Under the pieces are notes generated by a model that was given only the letters and a program-made list of their open reading frames with translations, was not told where the DNA came from and ran no database searches. The position numbers and the translations under genes were made by a program. Shown here in pieces: positions 1 through 11,788 of a DNA stretch of 64,000 nucleotides; position 1 is the stretch's first letter; each line of letters opens with the position of its first letter. The DNA comes from Streptomyces pacificus (lineage in GTDB: Bacteria > Actinomycetota > Actinomycetes > Streptomycetales > Streptomycetaceae): assembly GCF_011766325.1 (NCBI RefSeq), contig NZ_BLLG01000005.1, positions 372,001 through 436,000 on the forward strand. Direction: 5' to 3'.

Positions 1-458
1 GCCTCGCTCGCCTTGTGGAGCCGCACGTCGAGCGAGAACGTGCGCCCCTCGGATTCCGCGATGATCTGCGGACTCTTCCCCACGCTGCCGTCCACACCGT
101 CCTTGCGGATCTCCCAACCGCTCTTGGGCAGCTCGCTCCGGAGGCGATCCATGGCCTTCTGCATGTCCGCAAAGGGGACTTGGTAGACACTCCACGGGTG
201 GCGTGCCCGGTAGACGTGCTGGCCGGAGTCATAGTCGGCGCACCGCGCCGTCATCGCGCCCGATTCGGTGACTTTCCCTCCCAGTGCCAGCATTTCGAGG
301 ATTCGACTCGATGCCTGCTCGACATCCGCCTCGACGGCCTCGCGGTCACGGATCTCCACCGGGACCTCACCCCCACCTGAACACGCCGCAACAAGAACAC
401 AAGCCGCCAAAACGGATACCACCCCCGTGGCTCGCCTACTCAAGTTCCACCTGACCAT
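1..458 (-). CDS. Putative lipoprotein, C-terminus cut by window edge
   Basis: I read this gene directly on the minus strand; it has no stop inside the window, so about 152 residues are visible. The ATG at 456-458 gives an N-terminus with arginines, a hydrophobic stretch and a lipobox (LVAAC, lipid-anchored Cys about residue 26), then a Ser/Gly linker. It is therefore probably a lipid-anchored protein on the outer face of the membrane. The mature part is polar and mixed alpha/beta with no motif I recognise. The start overlaps the end of the upstream hydrolase gene by 23 bp, which suggests translational coupling and membership of the same operon. The function is unknown. Confidence is high that it is a gene and moderate that it is lipidated. 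Confidence 0.75.
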   Translation of the reverse strand, partial: MVRWNLSRRATGVVSVLAACVLVAACSGGGEVPVEIRDREAVEADVEQASSRILEMLALGGKVTESGAMTARCADYDSGQHVYRARHPWSVYQVPFADMQKAMDRLRSELPKSGWEIRKDGVDGSVGKSPQIIAESEGRTFSLDVRLHKASE

Positions 459-2241
459 ATCTCCCGGCAATCACAGCCGCCTGATTCCTCATACTCAGAG
501 AGTCCGTGTCCCAAAATCCCGAATGTCCACCGGAATCACTTGTCATTCTTCGTCCACCGAACGACTCGTCGGTCGGGATGATGCCATTGTCGCCGAGGCC
601 CATGAGGCGACCGCCCTGCCGAACCACCTGGTCGTCCCAGGGACCACCCATCGCCCAGACGTGGTCGGCGCCGACGCCCAGGTCTGCCGCGTGATCCGCC
701 TGAACACCAGGGCTGCCGACCAAGACGAAATCGTCGACCGCCTCCGAGTGATCCCAGCTACCGGACTGCGCCGAGACTCCGACCACAGTGCTGCCGTAGC
801 TGTGGCCGATGACGGTCGTGTGCGCGCGAGCGCCCTGATCGCCCTCCTGCGCCACCCGGCTCCCCTGGAGAAAGTCGTACAGCCGGGGGCCGCCCTCCTC
901 TGCGTACCGGCCTCGCGTCGCCTGGGGCACGATGCTGTCCGGAGCGTTGTAGTCGAGCCAGGTGATGGTGGAGACCTTCTGACCTGGGGCGAGACGGCTG
1001 CTCTCGGCCCAGAGCCTGTCCCCTCGGCCGAGGTCCCCGTGGTCGTCCCCGTCACCAATGGATTCGAGCCCGGCGAAAGTCCCGGGGACGTAGACGCCGA
1101 CGTGATCGGCAGCGTCGGGGTTCCCCGTCGCCAAGATGACCTTGCCGTCCCCGAGGCCGGTGGGGTCGAACCCCAGGAGATAGGCCTCTGCAAGTCCGGC
1201 TCGGCCTGTCCGGTCGAAACGAGCCTGGATGGCGTCCATGCCCTTCAGCGCACCTTCCAGTCTCGCCTTCCTGTCCCCGTGCTCCTCCCGCCATTCCTGC
1301 CAGTCAGGCGTGATCAGAACCGCCGGGTAGGCGGGGTTGACAGCGTATTTGGCCGGCTCCTTCGGGATGGCATCGAGCTCCAGCCGATATGCCGCCCTCG
1401 TCTCCGCCAGGACCATGCGGTTCGCCTCGTCACGGATGTCCGAGGGAAGGCCGTTGGTCGCCCCGATGGCGCCGGGATCGACGGCGAGAAGGTCGGCGCG
1501 CTGCTCCTGGGTGAGGCCCTTCCACCACTCCGCGTTCTCCTCCGGGGTGCCGTTGTCCGGCCGGGCCGCGATGGTGTCCAGATACGTGTCGGCGGCCCGG
1601 CGCACGCCGCCCGTGTCGGACTTCGCGTCGGCCCAGTCCCGGGCCGAGACCACGGGGTCGTCGTCCGCGGTGAGCGCGCGCAGCCTGGGCGCCCACTTGG
1701 CGTCCGCGTCGCCGCCTTCCTCCAGCGCCTCCGCGATCCGGTTCGCATAGCCCACCGCGGCGCCGTAGTGCGGGTTCGGGTGGATGCTCGCCGCTTGCCG
1801 CTCCAGGGCATCGGATACCGGGCTGCCACCGGTGCTGCCGGTCACCGTTCCGCCCTCGGTGAGCTCGGTGTCACCGAGCTTGCGGCCCGTCGGATAGCTG
1901 ACCGAACCGTCCGCGTTCACTTTGCAGCCGCCCGCCCGTGCATCCTCGAGGGCGGCGTCCAGTCTCCGCTTGGCCAGCGCCATGTCGAAGGCGAATCCGT
2001 TCAGCGCCGTACTCACGATTCCGCATTCGGCCTGCACGCAGTGGAAGTTCTTCGACAGCTCTCTGAGCTGCTGCAGGGCGGCGCCGGCGGCCTCGCCCCG
2101 CAGCCGGTTGCGCATCCCGGCGCAGATCTGGTTGTCGACCGTGTCCTTGGCCGCACGCGCCATGTCACCGGTCGCTCGGTAGCTGTCGGCGGCTTCCTCG
2201 TACTGAGCGGGCTTGAAGGCGCTCAATGTCGCGAGATCCAT
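436..2241 (-). CDS. DUF1023 family alpha/beta hydrolase
   Basis: The protein has 601 residues. Roughly residues 1-130 are helical and resemble the WXG100-like leader found in actinobacterial proteins of this type. Residues 230-290 match the conserved PEENAEWW...DPGAIG...D.R..AN region that I associate with the DUF1023/Abhydrolase_8 family. Residues 365-590 form the alpha/beta hydrolase core, with the nucleophile elbow GHSYGS (Ser about 481) and a late SGGHSGFWD segment that probably supplies the catalytic His. No signal peptide is visible, so export, if any, would depend on a specialised route. It sits 9 bp after a small helical protein and overlaps a lipoprotein gene, so the three are probably co-transcribed. 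The substrate is unknown; esterase or lipase activity is a family-level inference only. Confidence 0.85.
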   Translation of the reverse strand: MDLATLSAFKPAQYEEAADSYRATGDMARAAKDTVDNQICAGMRNRLRGEAAGAALQQLRELSKNFHCVQAECGIVSTALNGFAFDMALAKRRLDAALEDARAGGCKVNADGSVSYPTGRKLGDTELTEGGTVTGSTGGSPVSDALERQAASIHPNPHYGAAVGYANRIAEALEEGGDADAKWAPRLRALTADDDPVVSARDWADAKSDTGGVRRAADTYLDTIAARPDNGTPEENAEWWKGLTQEQRADLLAVDPGAIGATNGLPSDIRDEANRMVLAETRAAYRLELDAIPKEPAKYAVNPAYPAVLITPDWQEWREEHGDRKARLEGALKGMDAIQARFDRTGRAGLAEAYLLGFDPTGLGDGKVILATGNPDAADHVGVYVPGTFAGLESIGDGDDHGDLGRGDRLWAESSRLAPGQKVSTITWLDYNAPDSIVPQATRGRYAEEGGPRLYDFLQGSRVAQEGDQGARAHTTVIGHSYGSTVVGVSAQSGSWDHSEAVDDFVLVGSPGVQADHAADLGVGADHVWAMGGPWDDQVVRQGGRLMGLGDNGIIPTDESFGGRRMTSDSGGHSGFWDTDSLSMRNQAAVIAGRYGQVELE

Positions 2242-2250
2242 GAGCGCGGA

Positions 2251-2712
2251 TCACTTGCCCTTCGTCTGGCCGCCGACGGGGGCCGTGTCCCGATAGTGCG
2301 CCGTGAGCCCGTCCAGCTCTTCCTTGACCGCCGCATCGCTCTTGGACAGGTCGTGCCCGGCTCTTTCCAGCAGTCCCCCCAGTGCCTCGCAGCGGCGTCG
2401 CACTTCGCCGACGTACGTCTTCCAGGACTCGTACAGCTCCTTCTGCGCAGCCGCGCTCCGGCACCCGGCAGGGTCGCCCAGCCCCGCCTGGCCCTCCTCC
2501 AGTGTCGTCAGTGCCTTGCCGATTCCCGACTTCAGACCGGTGACACCCTCACCGGCCGTCGCCCATGCCTTCTTGTCCGACCTCAGCTCCGCCGAAGCCG
2601 CGCCCGCAGGCGTCCCACCCGGCTCATCGCTCGGGAGCTGCTTCAGGTCCGTCCGGGCGGAGCCGCGTGCGGCCGCTTCGGTCTTGATCTGCTCCCACTC
2701 GTCCCACGCCAT
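2251..2712 (-). CDS. Small helical WXG100/ESAT-6-like protein
   Basis: A 153-residue, nearly all-helical protein with charged heptad-like stretches and no signal peptide or membrane segment. It begins MAWDEW and contains an ESWKTYV segment near residue 94 that could be the W of a helical hairpin, although a strict W-x-G turn is not present. Proteins of this kind commonly precede DUF1023 hydrolases in streptomycetes, and here the hydrolase gene starts 9 bp downstream. It is probably the first gene of the three-gene operon; an inverted repeat lies about 300 bp upstream. A structural or targeting-partner role for the hydrolase is inference. An unrelated coiled-coil protein remains possible. Confidence 0.7.
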   Translation of the reverse strand: MAWDEWEQIKTEAAARGSARTDLKQLPSDEPGGTPAGAASAELRSDKKAWATAGEGVTGLKSGIGKALTTLEEGQAGLGDPAGCRSAAAQKELYESWKTYVGEVRRRCEALGGLLERAGHDLSKSDAAVKEELDGLTAHYRDTAPVGGQTKGK

Positions 2713-3102
2713 CCCCGTACGCCTCCCTGTGCGTCAACGGCCTCGCGCCCCCGCTCCTCGGAGCCTCGACGGCCGCGCAGTCATGATCGCCAAACACTCC
2801 GCGCGGGTTCAAGCAGGTCTCCACGGGTACGGGCGGGCGCCGGACCCCGATCCCGCCCTCCGCCGCCGCGGTACCGGGCCGTTCGGCGATGTGCACGGCC
2901 CGGCGGGAAACCCCCGGGCCGAGGCCGGGCTGTCCGGTGAAGGGGGGAGCGGTCATGCGGCATGGTGCCCATCCAAGTCACCGCGTCCCGCCCGTGGCAG
3001 CGCTCAGGTACTCAGCTTCCGCCTGAGTACCTCGCAGGGGAGTCGTCCGGTCGGCCGACCGGGGCCCGTCGGCTCCCGAAGCCGGCCGGCCCGGGCACGC
3101 CA
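2713..3102. other. Intergenic region with two perfect inverted repeats
   Basis: I find no convincing gene here. Two symmetric elements stand out: a 9-bp inverted repeat GGTACTCAG/CTGAGTACC with a 7-nt spacer at 3007-3031, and a 16-bp perfect palindrome CCGGTCGGCCGACCGG at 3047-3062. The first has the size and symmetry of a repressor operator for the divergently placed minus-strand operon starting at 2712, but it is about 300 bp upstream. The second lies near the tuf terminator and could be part of RNA structure there. Confidence 0.45.
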
Positions 3103-3134
3103 AGGGGCCCCGCACCTTGCGGTGCGGGGCCCCT
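3103..3134 (-). terminator. tuf/str operon terminator
   Basis: A perfect 14-bp stem (3103-3116 with 3121-3134) and a 4-nt loop lie 46 bp downstream of the tuf stop codon. There is no long U-tract, as is usual for streptomycete terminators. Its place at the end of the operon makes a terminator role likely. Confidence 0.85.
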
Positions 3135-3179
3135 CGTGTGCGGCTCGCTGCGGAGCTGCCGGGTCAGACGGTCAAGGAC

Positions 3180-4373
<1,194 letters not shown>

Positions 4374-4524
4374 TGGGGTCCTCCTGTGGAGTGGTTCTGT
4401 ACGCCTTACTCATCGGCGCCAGGGTGATCTTTGCTGGTGGTGCCGACCGCCGGGACGGGCCTCACGGGTTCGCGGGAGCGCCCCGACGGTACGGCGTCAA
4501 GCCTAAAGCGTGTACTCGGCCGAG

Positions 4525-6651
<2,127 letters not shown>

Positions 6652-6691
6652 AAGGCTTCAGTCTTCTCTCGGTTCTCGATGGGGTCTGCGA

Positions 6692-7162
6692 CTACCAGCG
6701 GTAGTGCGCGAAGGCCTTGTTGGACTCGGCCATCTTGTGCGTGTCCTCGCGCTTCTTGACCGAAGCGCCGAGGCCGTTCGAGGCGTCGAGCAGTTCGTTC
6801 ATGAGGCGCTCGGTCATGGTCTTCTCGCGGCGGGCGCGCGAGTAGCCCACGACCCAGCGGAGCGCGAGGGTGGAGGCGCGACCGGGCTTGACCTCGATCG
6901 GCACCTGGTAGGTGGCGCCACCGACACGGCGGGACTTGACCTCGAGAGACGGCTTGACGTTCTCGAGGGCGCGCTTCAGCGTGATGACCGGGTCGGCACC
7001 GGTCTTCTCGCGGAGGCCTTCCATGGCGCCGTAGACGATGCGCTCGGCGGTGGAGCGCTTGCCGTTCAGCAGGATCTTGTTGATCAGCGAGGTCACCAGA
7101 GGAGAGCCGTAGACCGGGTCGATGATGACCGGGCGCTTCGGGGCGGGGCCCTTACGAGGCAT
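6692..7162 (-). CDS. rpsG: 30S ribosomal protein S7
   Basis: S7 nucleates assembly of the 30S head and contacts the E-site tRNA. The 156-residue protein starts [10 protein letters not shown] and contains typical S7 segments such as [19 protein letters not shown] and [11 protein letters not shown], ending FAHYRW. Its ATG is only 2 bp after the rpsL stop, so translational coupling is likely. It sits second in the str operon. The length and the bacterial C-terminus are normal. Confidence 0.98.
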   Translation of the reverse strand: MPRKGPAPKRPVIIDPVYGSPLVTSLINKILLNGKRSTAERIVYGAMEGLREKTGADPVITLKRALENVKPSLEVKSRRVGGATYQVPIEVKPGRASTLALRWVVGYSRARREKTMTERLMNELLDASNGLGASVKKREDTHKMAESNKAFAHYRW

Positions 7163-7164
7163 TC

Positions 7165-7536
7165 TTACTTCTCCTTCTTGGCGCCGTAGCGGCTGCGGGC
7201 CTGCTTGCGGTTCTTGACACCCTGGGTGTCGAGCGAACCGCGGATGATCTTGTAGCGAACACCCGGCAGGTCCTTCACACGGCCACCACGCACGAGCACG
7301 ATGGAGTGCTCCTGCAGGTTGTGTCCCTCACCCGGAATGTAGGCCGTGACCTCGATACCCGAGGTCAGACGCACACGCGCGACCTTGCGGAGGGCCGAGT
7401 TCGGCTTCTTCGGGGTGGTCGTGAACACACGCGTGCAGACGCCGCGGCGCTGAGGGGAACCCTCGAGTGCGGGCGTCTTGTTCTTCTCGACCTTGTCCTG
7501 CCGGCCCTTCCGGACCAGCTGCTGGATCGTAGGCAC
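7165..7536 (-). CDS. rpsL: 30S ribosomal protein S12
   Basis: S12 lies at the decoding centre of the 30S subunit. The 123-residue sequence contains [13 protein letters not shown] and [13 protein letters not shown]. The lysines at positions 43 and 88, where substitutions classically cause streptomycin resistance, are the wild-type residues, so the sequence predicts a streptomycin-sensitive ribosome at these sites. The GTG start is preceded by GGAGAA five bases away. It is the first gene of the str operon, with a promoter about 190 bp upstream. Confidence 0.98.
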   Translation of the reverse strand: MPTIQQLVRKGRQDKVEKNKTPALEGSPQRRGVCTRVFTTTPKKPNSALRKVARVRLTSGIEVTAYIPGEGHNLQEHSIVLVRGGRVKDLPGVRYKIIRGSLDTQGVKNRKQARSRYGAKKEK

Positions 7537-7728
7537 TACTTCTCCGGTTTCTGTGTGCCGTGTAGTAAAGCTAACCTGGAACGTCGCCGACCCACGCGGT
7601 CGGGTGTGTCGAATACCGCGGACCCCCGCCGAAGACGGAAAAGGCGCAGATTACGGTGGCCGATACAGGCTCCCCGCACGGTCGTAGGCACGCACGAGGG
7701 CCAGGGCACACCCCAGGCACAAGGTCTG

Positions 7729-7757
7729 AGCGTACCTAGCCTATGGACTCCGGTCAA
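7729..7757 (-). promoter_or_regulatory. Vegetative promoter of the str operon
   Basis: On the minus strand TTGACC (7752-7757) and TACGCT (7729-7734) are separated by 17 bp, close to the consensus of the main vegetative sigma factor. Start of transcription would be near 7722, leaving an rpsL leader of about 185 nt. Confidence 0.6.
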
Positions 7758-8421
7758 AACACATGAGACGGGGAGCGACACGCCGGAACAACGGCCGCCC
7801 CGGCCGGATACCCCGCCGCATGTCCCGGCGGCCTCCCGGGCGCCTCCCGGGCGCCTCGTGCCGACCGGGCACGGGGCGGCCCGCCAGGGCGGTACGCGCA
7901 CGTGGAGTGCGGCCGACGCGACACCGCCTCGCCGGTGCCGCCCCGCTCCATCGGGCCCGCGGGCACATGGTGGAGGCGGGGCGGAGCCGCGGCGCCGGGA
8001 CCGGAGTCGCCGGACATCCCAGGAGACGCTCGGCGGGAGACGGAAGCAGAAAGAGGCTCTGCAGCACGGCGGGGCTGCCCTTGAGCAGGGCAGCGAGACC
8101 GCGAAGGTGGGGCCACGCGACGCAGCGGCGTGCCATGGGCGCGACCCCCCCCCTGTCCGCAGCGTGACGATCGCCCATGCGAGCGCGAGCAGCCCCGGCA
8201 GGGTGCCCGTCCCCACCACCCACGACATGGTGCGGCTCCACTCTGACGCGAGGGACCCGGCACACGAGATGCGTCCGGGCCCGAAGACGCCGTCATCGTC
8301 GATGGCTCCGGTGGTACCGACATGCCGGAGCCAGCCGACCTTCGTCCCGTTCCACTGCCGTCACCCGGTGCGCTCAAGACCCGCCGGACGGTGCCCGACG
8401 GCCCGGCTCGGTCGGGCCGGA
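7758..8421. other. Intergenic region with a possible decayed ORF
   Basis: No intact gene is convincing. A minus-strand ATG at 8228 has a GGAG seven bases upstream and opens a hydrophobic, well-biased start (MSWVVGTGTLPGLLALAW and on). At a run of nine Cs (nine Gs on the sense strand, near 8144-8152) the reading frame loses its streptomycete codon bias. This may be a frameshifted small membrane protein or chance. The remaining sequence shows no further signal. Confidence 0.3.
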
Positions 8422-9306
8422 CTACTCGTCCGCGAAGATCGCGTCAGCCGAGGGAGCGGTGACGGCCCGCCGGAGCCAGCGACGCAGCGTGTCGGGGTCG
8501 CCGCAGCCGACCACGCGCTCACGAACCGCCTCGGGCACGGCGATACCGCGCTCCGCCAGGACGTCCAGGACGTCCTCGGCCGCGCGCCGCGCCTCACCCT
8601 CGGCACGGCCCTCGTCACGGAGTTCCTCGGAGAGGGGCGACTTGTAGAAAGAGAGGTCCACGGCCACCAGTTTCCTCCATGTATCTGCGGCTGGGTACGT
8701 GCCCAGACCCTGCGCGATGAGTTCGACGATCGGGTTGGCGAGGACTGCGGGCGTGTCCCGCAGCACGTTGGTCATTGCCTTGAGTATGGCCCCGATGTCC
8801 GGATTCGCGGCCTGGGTGATCGCGGACAGTGTGGCGAGCGCGAGATCCTTGCGCACGTCGGCGGGGTCGGTGAGCACCGGCATGTTGTGCGGCCCCGCGA
8901 CGAGCGGCCGCAGGGTGAGCAGCGGCCACTGGGGAGGGCCGAAGCGGACCGGCCTAGCCGCCCATTCGGCGGTAGCGCGATCCTGGCAGACCACCAGCAG
9001 CATCGGCTGGAGCCGGTACTTCGCGAGCAGGTACGAGGCGTAGTAGGCCCAGCTCGCGGGCTTGTCCGGGTCCCTCCTGCCCTGGGCCTCGACGGCGAGG
9101 AGAATCGGCTCGTCCTCTTCCGTCTCCAGCCTCAGCAGGGTGTCGACGCGTCGTTCGAGCGGGCGCGTCTCGGTGAGGTCTGTAGGCAGGACGGTGACCG
9201 AGGTGGGTGGGGCGAAGTCGACGCCGAGCACCTCGGACACCCCGGAGAAGAGGCCCGGGTGGTCCTGGAAGATGCGGTGCATCGCCTCGTGGGACGAGCT
9301 GACCAT
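8422..9306 (-). CDS. Rpn/transposase-like PD-(D/E)XK family protein
   Basis: The protein has 294 residues from the ATG at 9306, which I prefer over the upstream in-frame start at 9375 because an AGGA lies six bases before it. Near the N-terminus RRVDTLLRL (Asp about 55) and LLAVEAQGRRD (Glu 73, Gln 75) give the D...ExQ pattern of Rpn-type and transposase-associated PD-(D/E)XK nucleases. The C-terminal third is helical and charged (EELRDEGRAEGEARRAAEDVLDVL), as in other Rpn-like proteins. Known Rpn proteins act in DNA breakage and recombination or phage defence; whether that applies here is unknown. It stands alone between the str operon and a regulatory gene, with no transposon ends visible. 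A plain DUF protein without nuclease activity is the alternative. Confidence 0.7.
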   Translation of the reverse strand: MVSSSHEAMHRIFQDHPGLFSGVSEVLGVDFAPPTSVTVLPTDLTETRPLERRVDTLLRLETEEDEPILLAVEAQGRRDPDKPASWAYYASYLLAKYRLQPMLLVVCQDRATAEWAARPVRFGPPQWPLLTLRPLVAGPHNMPVLTDPADVRKDLALATLSAITQAANPDIGAILKAMTNVLRDTPAVLANPIVELIAQGLGTYPAADTWRKLVAVDLSFYKSPLSEELRDEGRAEGEARRAAEDVLDVLAERGIAVPEAVRERVVGCGDPDTLRRWLRRAVTAPSADAIFADE

Positions 9307-9652
9307 GAGCGTTCCTGTGATGGGCAGTGGGCGAACGGGAAGGCGCCGGGCACCTTCGACACATGCGGAAGGCATGTGCCGCCCGACGAAGGTAGCTGCG
9401 CAAAAGAGCCTGGATCAGGGCCAGTTGACGATGTTCACCCCAACAGGTGACCGAGCGCGGAGCCCCATGAGACGGCGCCCGGCGGTGCTCGGGTGTCATG
9501 CGCTCATGCCGGAAGGCGTGGCTTGCGGGCCGGCGCCCGACTCCGGTCGGCGAGACGCCGAACTGCTCCCTCACCCGGTCTCGGCACGTGAAGGCACTGG
9601 TCGGCTACGTTGAACTGGCGTGCCGCGCACCCGCGCTCGGCCCGCGCATCGA
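9307..9652. other. Intergenic region without visible features
   Basis: About 350 bp between two minus-strand genes. I see no coding signal with streptomycete codon bias, no strong hairpin and no clear promoter. Confidence 0.5.
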
Positions 9653-10918
9653 TCAGGAGAGCCGCTTCGACGGGATTTCCGGGATTCGGCCTCGCTCCGC
9701 GCACCCCGGGCAGACATCCGGATCCGGGCCCCGGTAGGCGCGGTCGCAACCGTCGCAGTTGCGGAGGGGATGCCGGACGGGCGGAGGCGCCTCGGGGGCC
9801 CGGAACGGCGGCAGGGGAGGAATCCGGTCCGCGAGGCGGTGGGCCAGCAGGGCGGCCGGGCGGCGCAAGGGCTCGGGCGGCAGGTGGCTGGTCAGCGCGT
9901 GGCGTACGGCGTCGGGCGGAAGGTCCCGTTCCAGCCAGGCGGCGACCCCGGGCGCGAGGTGTTCCGCATCGGCGGCGGAGAGCAGGAGCCGGGGATCGTC
10001 GTGGCGGAGGCAGGCGAGGACCTCGGCGGCGGTCCTGAGCAGGCTCACGGCGGGGTACGCGGGCTGCGGTACGGCCGGGAGGGCCGCTCGGCGCGGGGAT
10101 CGCCGGCGCGGGGCGGTGGCCGGCACCGCACGGGCCGGCGGCTTGGGCACGCTCTGCGCATCGTGGACCCGGCGCTCGTCGGTCACCCTGCGCGCATCCG
10201 GCGGCGCGGCGGGCACGGCGGGCGCGCCGGGCATAACGGCCGCTTCCTGCGCGTCCGCTGCCCGGTGCGCGTCGGTGGCGCCGTGCGCATCGGTGACGTG
10301 GTACGTGTCCGCCGCGCGGTGTGCGACGGCCGAGCCGTGCGCATCGGTGGCCCCGTGCTCGTCGGTGGCCCCGTGCTCGTCGGCGACGCGGTGCACAACG
10401 GCCGAGCCGTGCTCGTCGGTCGCGTCTCGGGCCGCGGTGGCCTCCCCATCGGGGGTGGCCTCGGGAGCAGCGGTGCACTCCCCACCGGCGGTGCCCTCAT
10501 TGGCCACGGTCGCGGCGCCGGAACGGCCCGGCTGGTTGCAGGAGATCGTGCGGGTGACCATGCGTCCGCTCGGGGTGCGCTCGCGAGGGCGCCGCAGATA
10601 GCCGTGGACTTCCAGTTCCCGCAGGGCGGCGGCGATACGGGCCTGGCCCTCGGGGAAGCGCCCGGCGAGGGTCCTGATGTCGACAAGGCTGCCGGCCTTG
10701 AGCGACTGGATGTGCACACCCAGCCCGATCGCGAGCCCCGAAAGCTCCCGGTGCTGGGCGAGATGGTTGCCGATCACCGTGAAGTGGCTGGTGTGCCGGG
10801 TGTTGTCGTGGATGACGCCGGCGGGACGTGCCGCGGAGCCGCCGGGGCGGCGGGGGTGGATTTTCCCGCTGATACGGGACTGGGCGTGCGGGCGCACGCT
10901 AGGGTTCTGGGTGTCCAT
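9653..10918 (-). CDS. Helix-turn-helix protein with His/Asp repeats and C-terminal CxxC pair
   Basis: From the ATG at 10918, just after an AAGGAAGAAGAG purine tract, the protein has 421 residues. Upstream in-frame codons are Pro/Arg-rich non-coding sequence and were discarded. Residues about 45-125 look like a winged-helix DNA-binding domain (LAGRFPEGQARIAAALRELE recognition region followed by a basic wing). Residues about 165-220 are low-complexity repeats of the type ATDEHG/ATDAHG. A second helical domain follows, and the end carries CDGC...CPGC (Cys 388, 391, 403, 406), a likely zinc site. Proteins with this plan are widespread in Streptomyces but uncharacterised as far as I know. A role as a transcription regulator is inference. 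Confidence 0.75.
   Translation of the reverse strand: MDTQNPSVRPHAQSRISGKIHPRRPGGSAARPAGVIHDNTRHTSHFTVIGNHLAQHRELSGLAIGLGVHIQSLKAGSLVDIRTLAGRFPEGQARIAAALRELEVHGYLRRPRERTPSGRMVTRTISCNQPGRSGAATVANEGTAGGECTAAPEATPDGEATAARDATDEHGSAVVHRVADEHGATDEHGATDAHGSAVAHRAADTYHVTDAHGATDAHRAADAQEAAVMPGAPAVPAAPPDARRVTDERRVHDAQSVPKPPARAVPATAPRRRSPRRAALPAVPQPAYPAVSLLRTAAEVLACLRHDDPRLLLSAADAEHLAPGVAAWLERDLPPDAVRHALTSHLPPEPLRRPAALLAHRLADRIPPLPPFRAPEAPPPVRHPLRNCDGCDRAYRGPDPDVCPGCAERGRIPEIPSKRLS
10255..10425. repeat. Degenerate 18-bp coding repeats
   Basis: Several degenerate copies of an 18-bp unit (core GGCCCCGTGCTCGTCGGT on the plus strand, two adjacent perfect copies near 10349-10383) encode the ATDEHG-type repeats inside the helix-turn-helix protein. 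The copy number probably varies between strains. Confidence 0.6.
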
Positions 10919-11075
10919 CGGGAAGGTCTCTTCTTCCTTGGTGGTCAGGCCCTCGCACTGGGATTGCCGTCCCGGCGAGGGCCGTTGCTTTTCGGTTGTG
11001 GTGGGGTGCCGCGTGTGGTGCCGCGCTGAGCGTAGAGCAGCGGACCGGCTCCGAATCCAGCTCAGTGGGGGAGGT

Positions 11076-11621
11076 TCACCCGTGAGAGTGAGCGGCTGCC
11101 GCGGGAGGGAGGGGTGGGGCTTGGTCGGGTTCTTTCTCTCCTCTCGGTTCCTGGTGGGGAGCGACCGGCGCACCGAAGTTCGGCTTTCCGGGATTCGGTG
11201 ACAGGTCGAGTTCGGCCCACACGGTCTTGCGGGGGACGGGACCCGGTTCGGCACCCCAGCGGTCGGCGAGAGCCTCGACGAGCACCAGCCCGCGTCCGGA
11301 CTCGGCGTCGGGAGCGGGCGGCCGGCGGTGGGGCAGGTCGTCACCGCGCGTGTCCGTCACCTCGATGCGGAGGGTGCCGGCGTCGGCGAGGAGCACGAGG
11401 CGGAACCCCCGCCCGGTGACGCGCCCGTGGATGGCGGCGTTCGAGGCGAGTTCTGCGACGAGGTGCGCGGCGACCTCGAGGGAGGAGTGCGGCAGGTCCC
11501 AGGTGCGGAGCCACTCGGTCGCGAGAAGCCGGGCGAGCCGGGCACCGCGTGGCGTGGGGGAAAGCAGCACACCGAAGTGACGTGTCCAGGGGTGAAGTTG
11601 GGTGGAATTTTTCCGGTTCAC
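11076..11621 (-). CDS. RsbW-like ATP-binding protein (anti-sigma/regulatory kinase type)
   Basis: A 181-residue cytoplasmic protein with a HATPase_c fold of the RsbW/SpoIIAB type. The N-box is ELASNAAIHG (about residues 57-66), the G1 box is VTDTRGD, and the glycine-rich G2 region is ESGRGLVLVEALADRWG. The last 40 residues are a Pro/Ala-rich tail without structure. Streptomycetes encode many such proteins beside XRE (DUF5753) and DUF397 genes, and here both lie directly across a 167-bp divergent promoter region. It could bind a sigma or anti-anti-sigma factor or act in the WhiJ-like circuit; the target is unknown. The start has no strong Shine-Dalgarno sequence that I can see. Confidence 0.85.
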   Translation of the reverse strand: MNRKNSTQLHPWTRHFGVLLSPTPRGARLARLLATEWLRTWDLPHSSLEVAAHLVAELASNAAIHGRVTGRGFRLVLLADAGTLRIEVTDTRGDDLPHRRPPAPDAESGRGLVLVEALADRWGAEPGPVPRKTVWAELDLSPNPGKPNFGAPVAPHQEPRGEKEPDQAPPLPPAAAAHSHG

Positions 11622-11738
11622 CTCACTGAGCGTGGCGGCATGCGCTTACCGTGAACAGTGACGCAGCCGATACGTACGGTGACCGTCCGGAGCTTGTCCG
11701 CTGCTGTCCGGGCTGTCGGAACGGGCGTTGCGGGTGCG

Positions 11739-11776
11739 GTACGGGCCGTACGGCACGGCGGTACGACGGTACGACG
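11739..11776. promoter_or_regulatory. Candidate operator in divergent promoter region
   Basis: GTACGGGCCGTAC (11739-11751) is an inverted repeat, followed by two tandem copies of GTACGACG (11761-11776) just before the ribosome binding site of the XRE gene. The position fits autoregulation by that protein, which is inference. Confidence 0.4.
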
Positions 11777-11788
11777 GAGGAGTGCGGT

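Noticed and set aside
268-2940. 890-codon plus-strand open frame opposite the hydrolase operon
   Set aside because: It is an antisense frame of high-GC coding DNA; the minus-strand genes have recognisable domains and ribosome binding sites, this one has none.
7741-8265. 174-codon minus-strand frame upstream of rpsL
   Set aside because: Third-position G/C is well below that of neighbouring genes and there are no domains.
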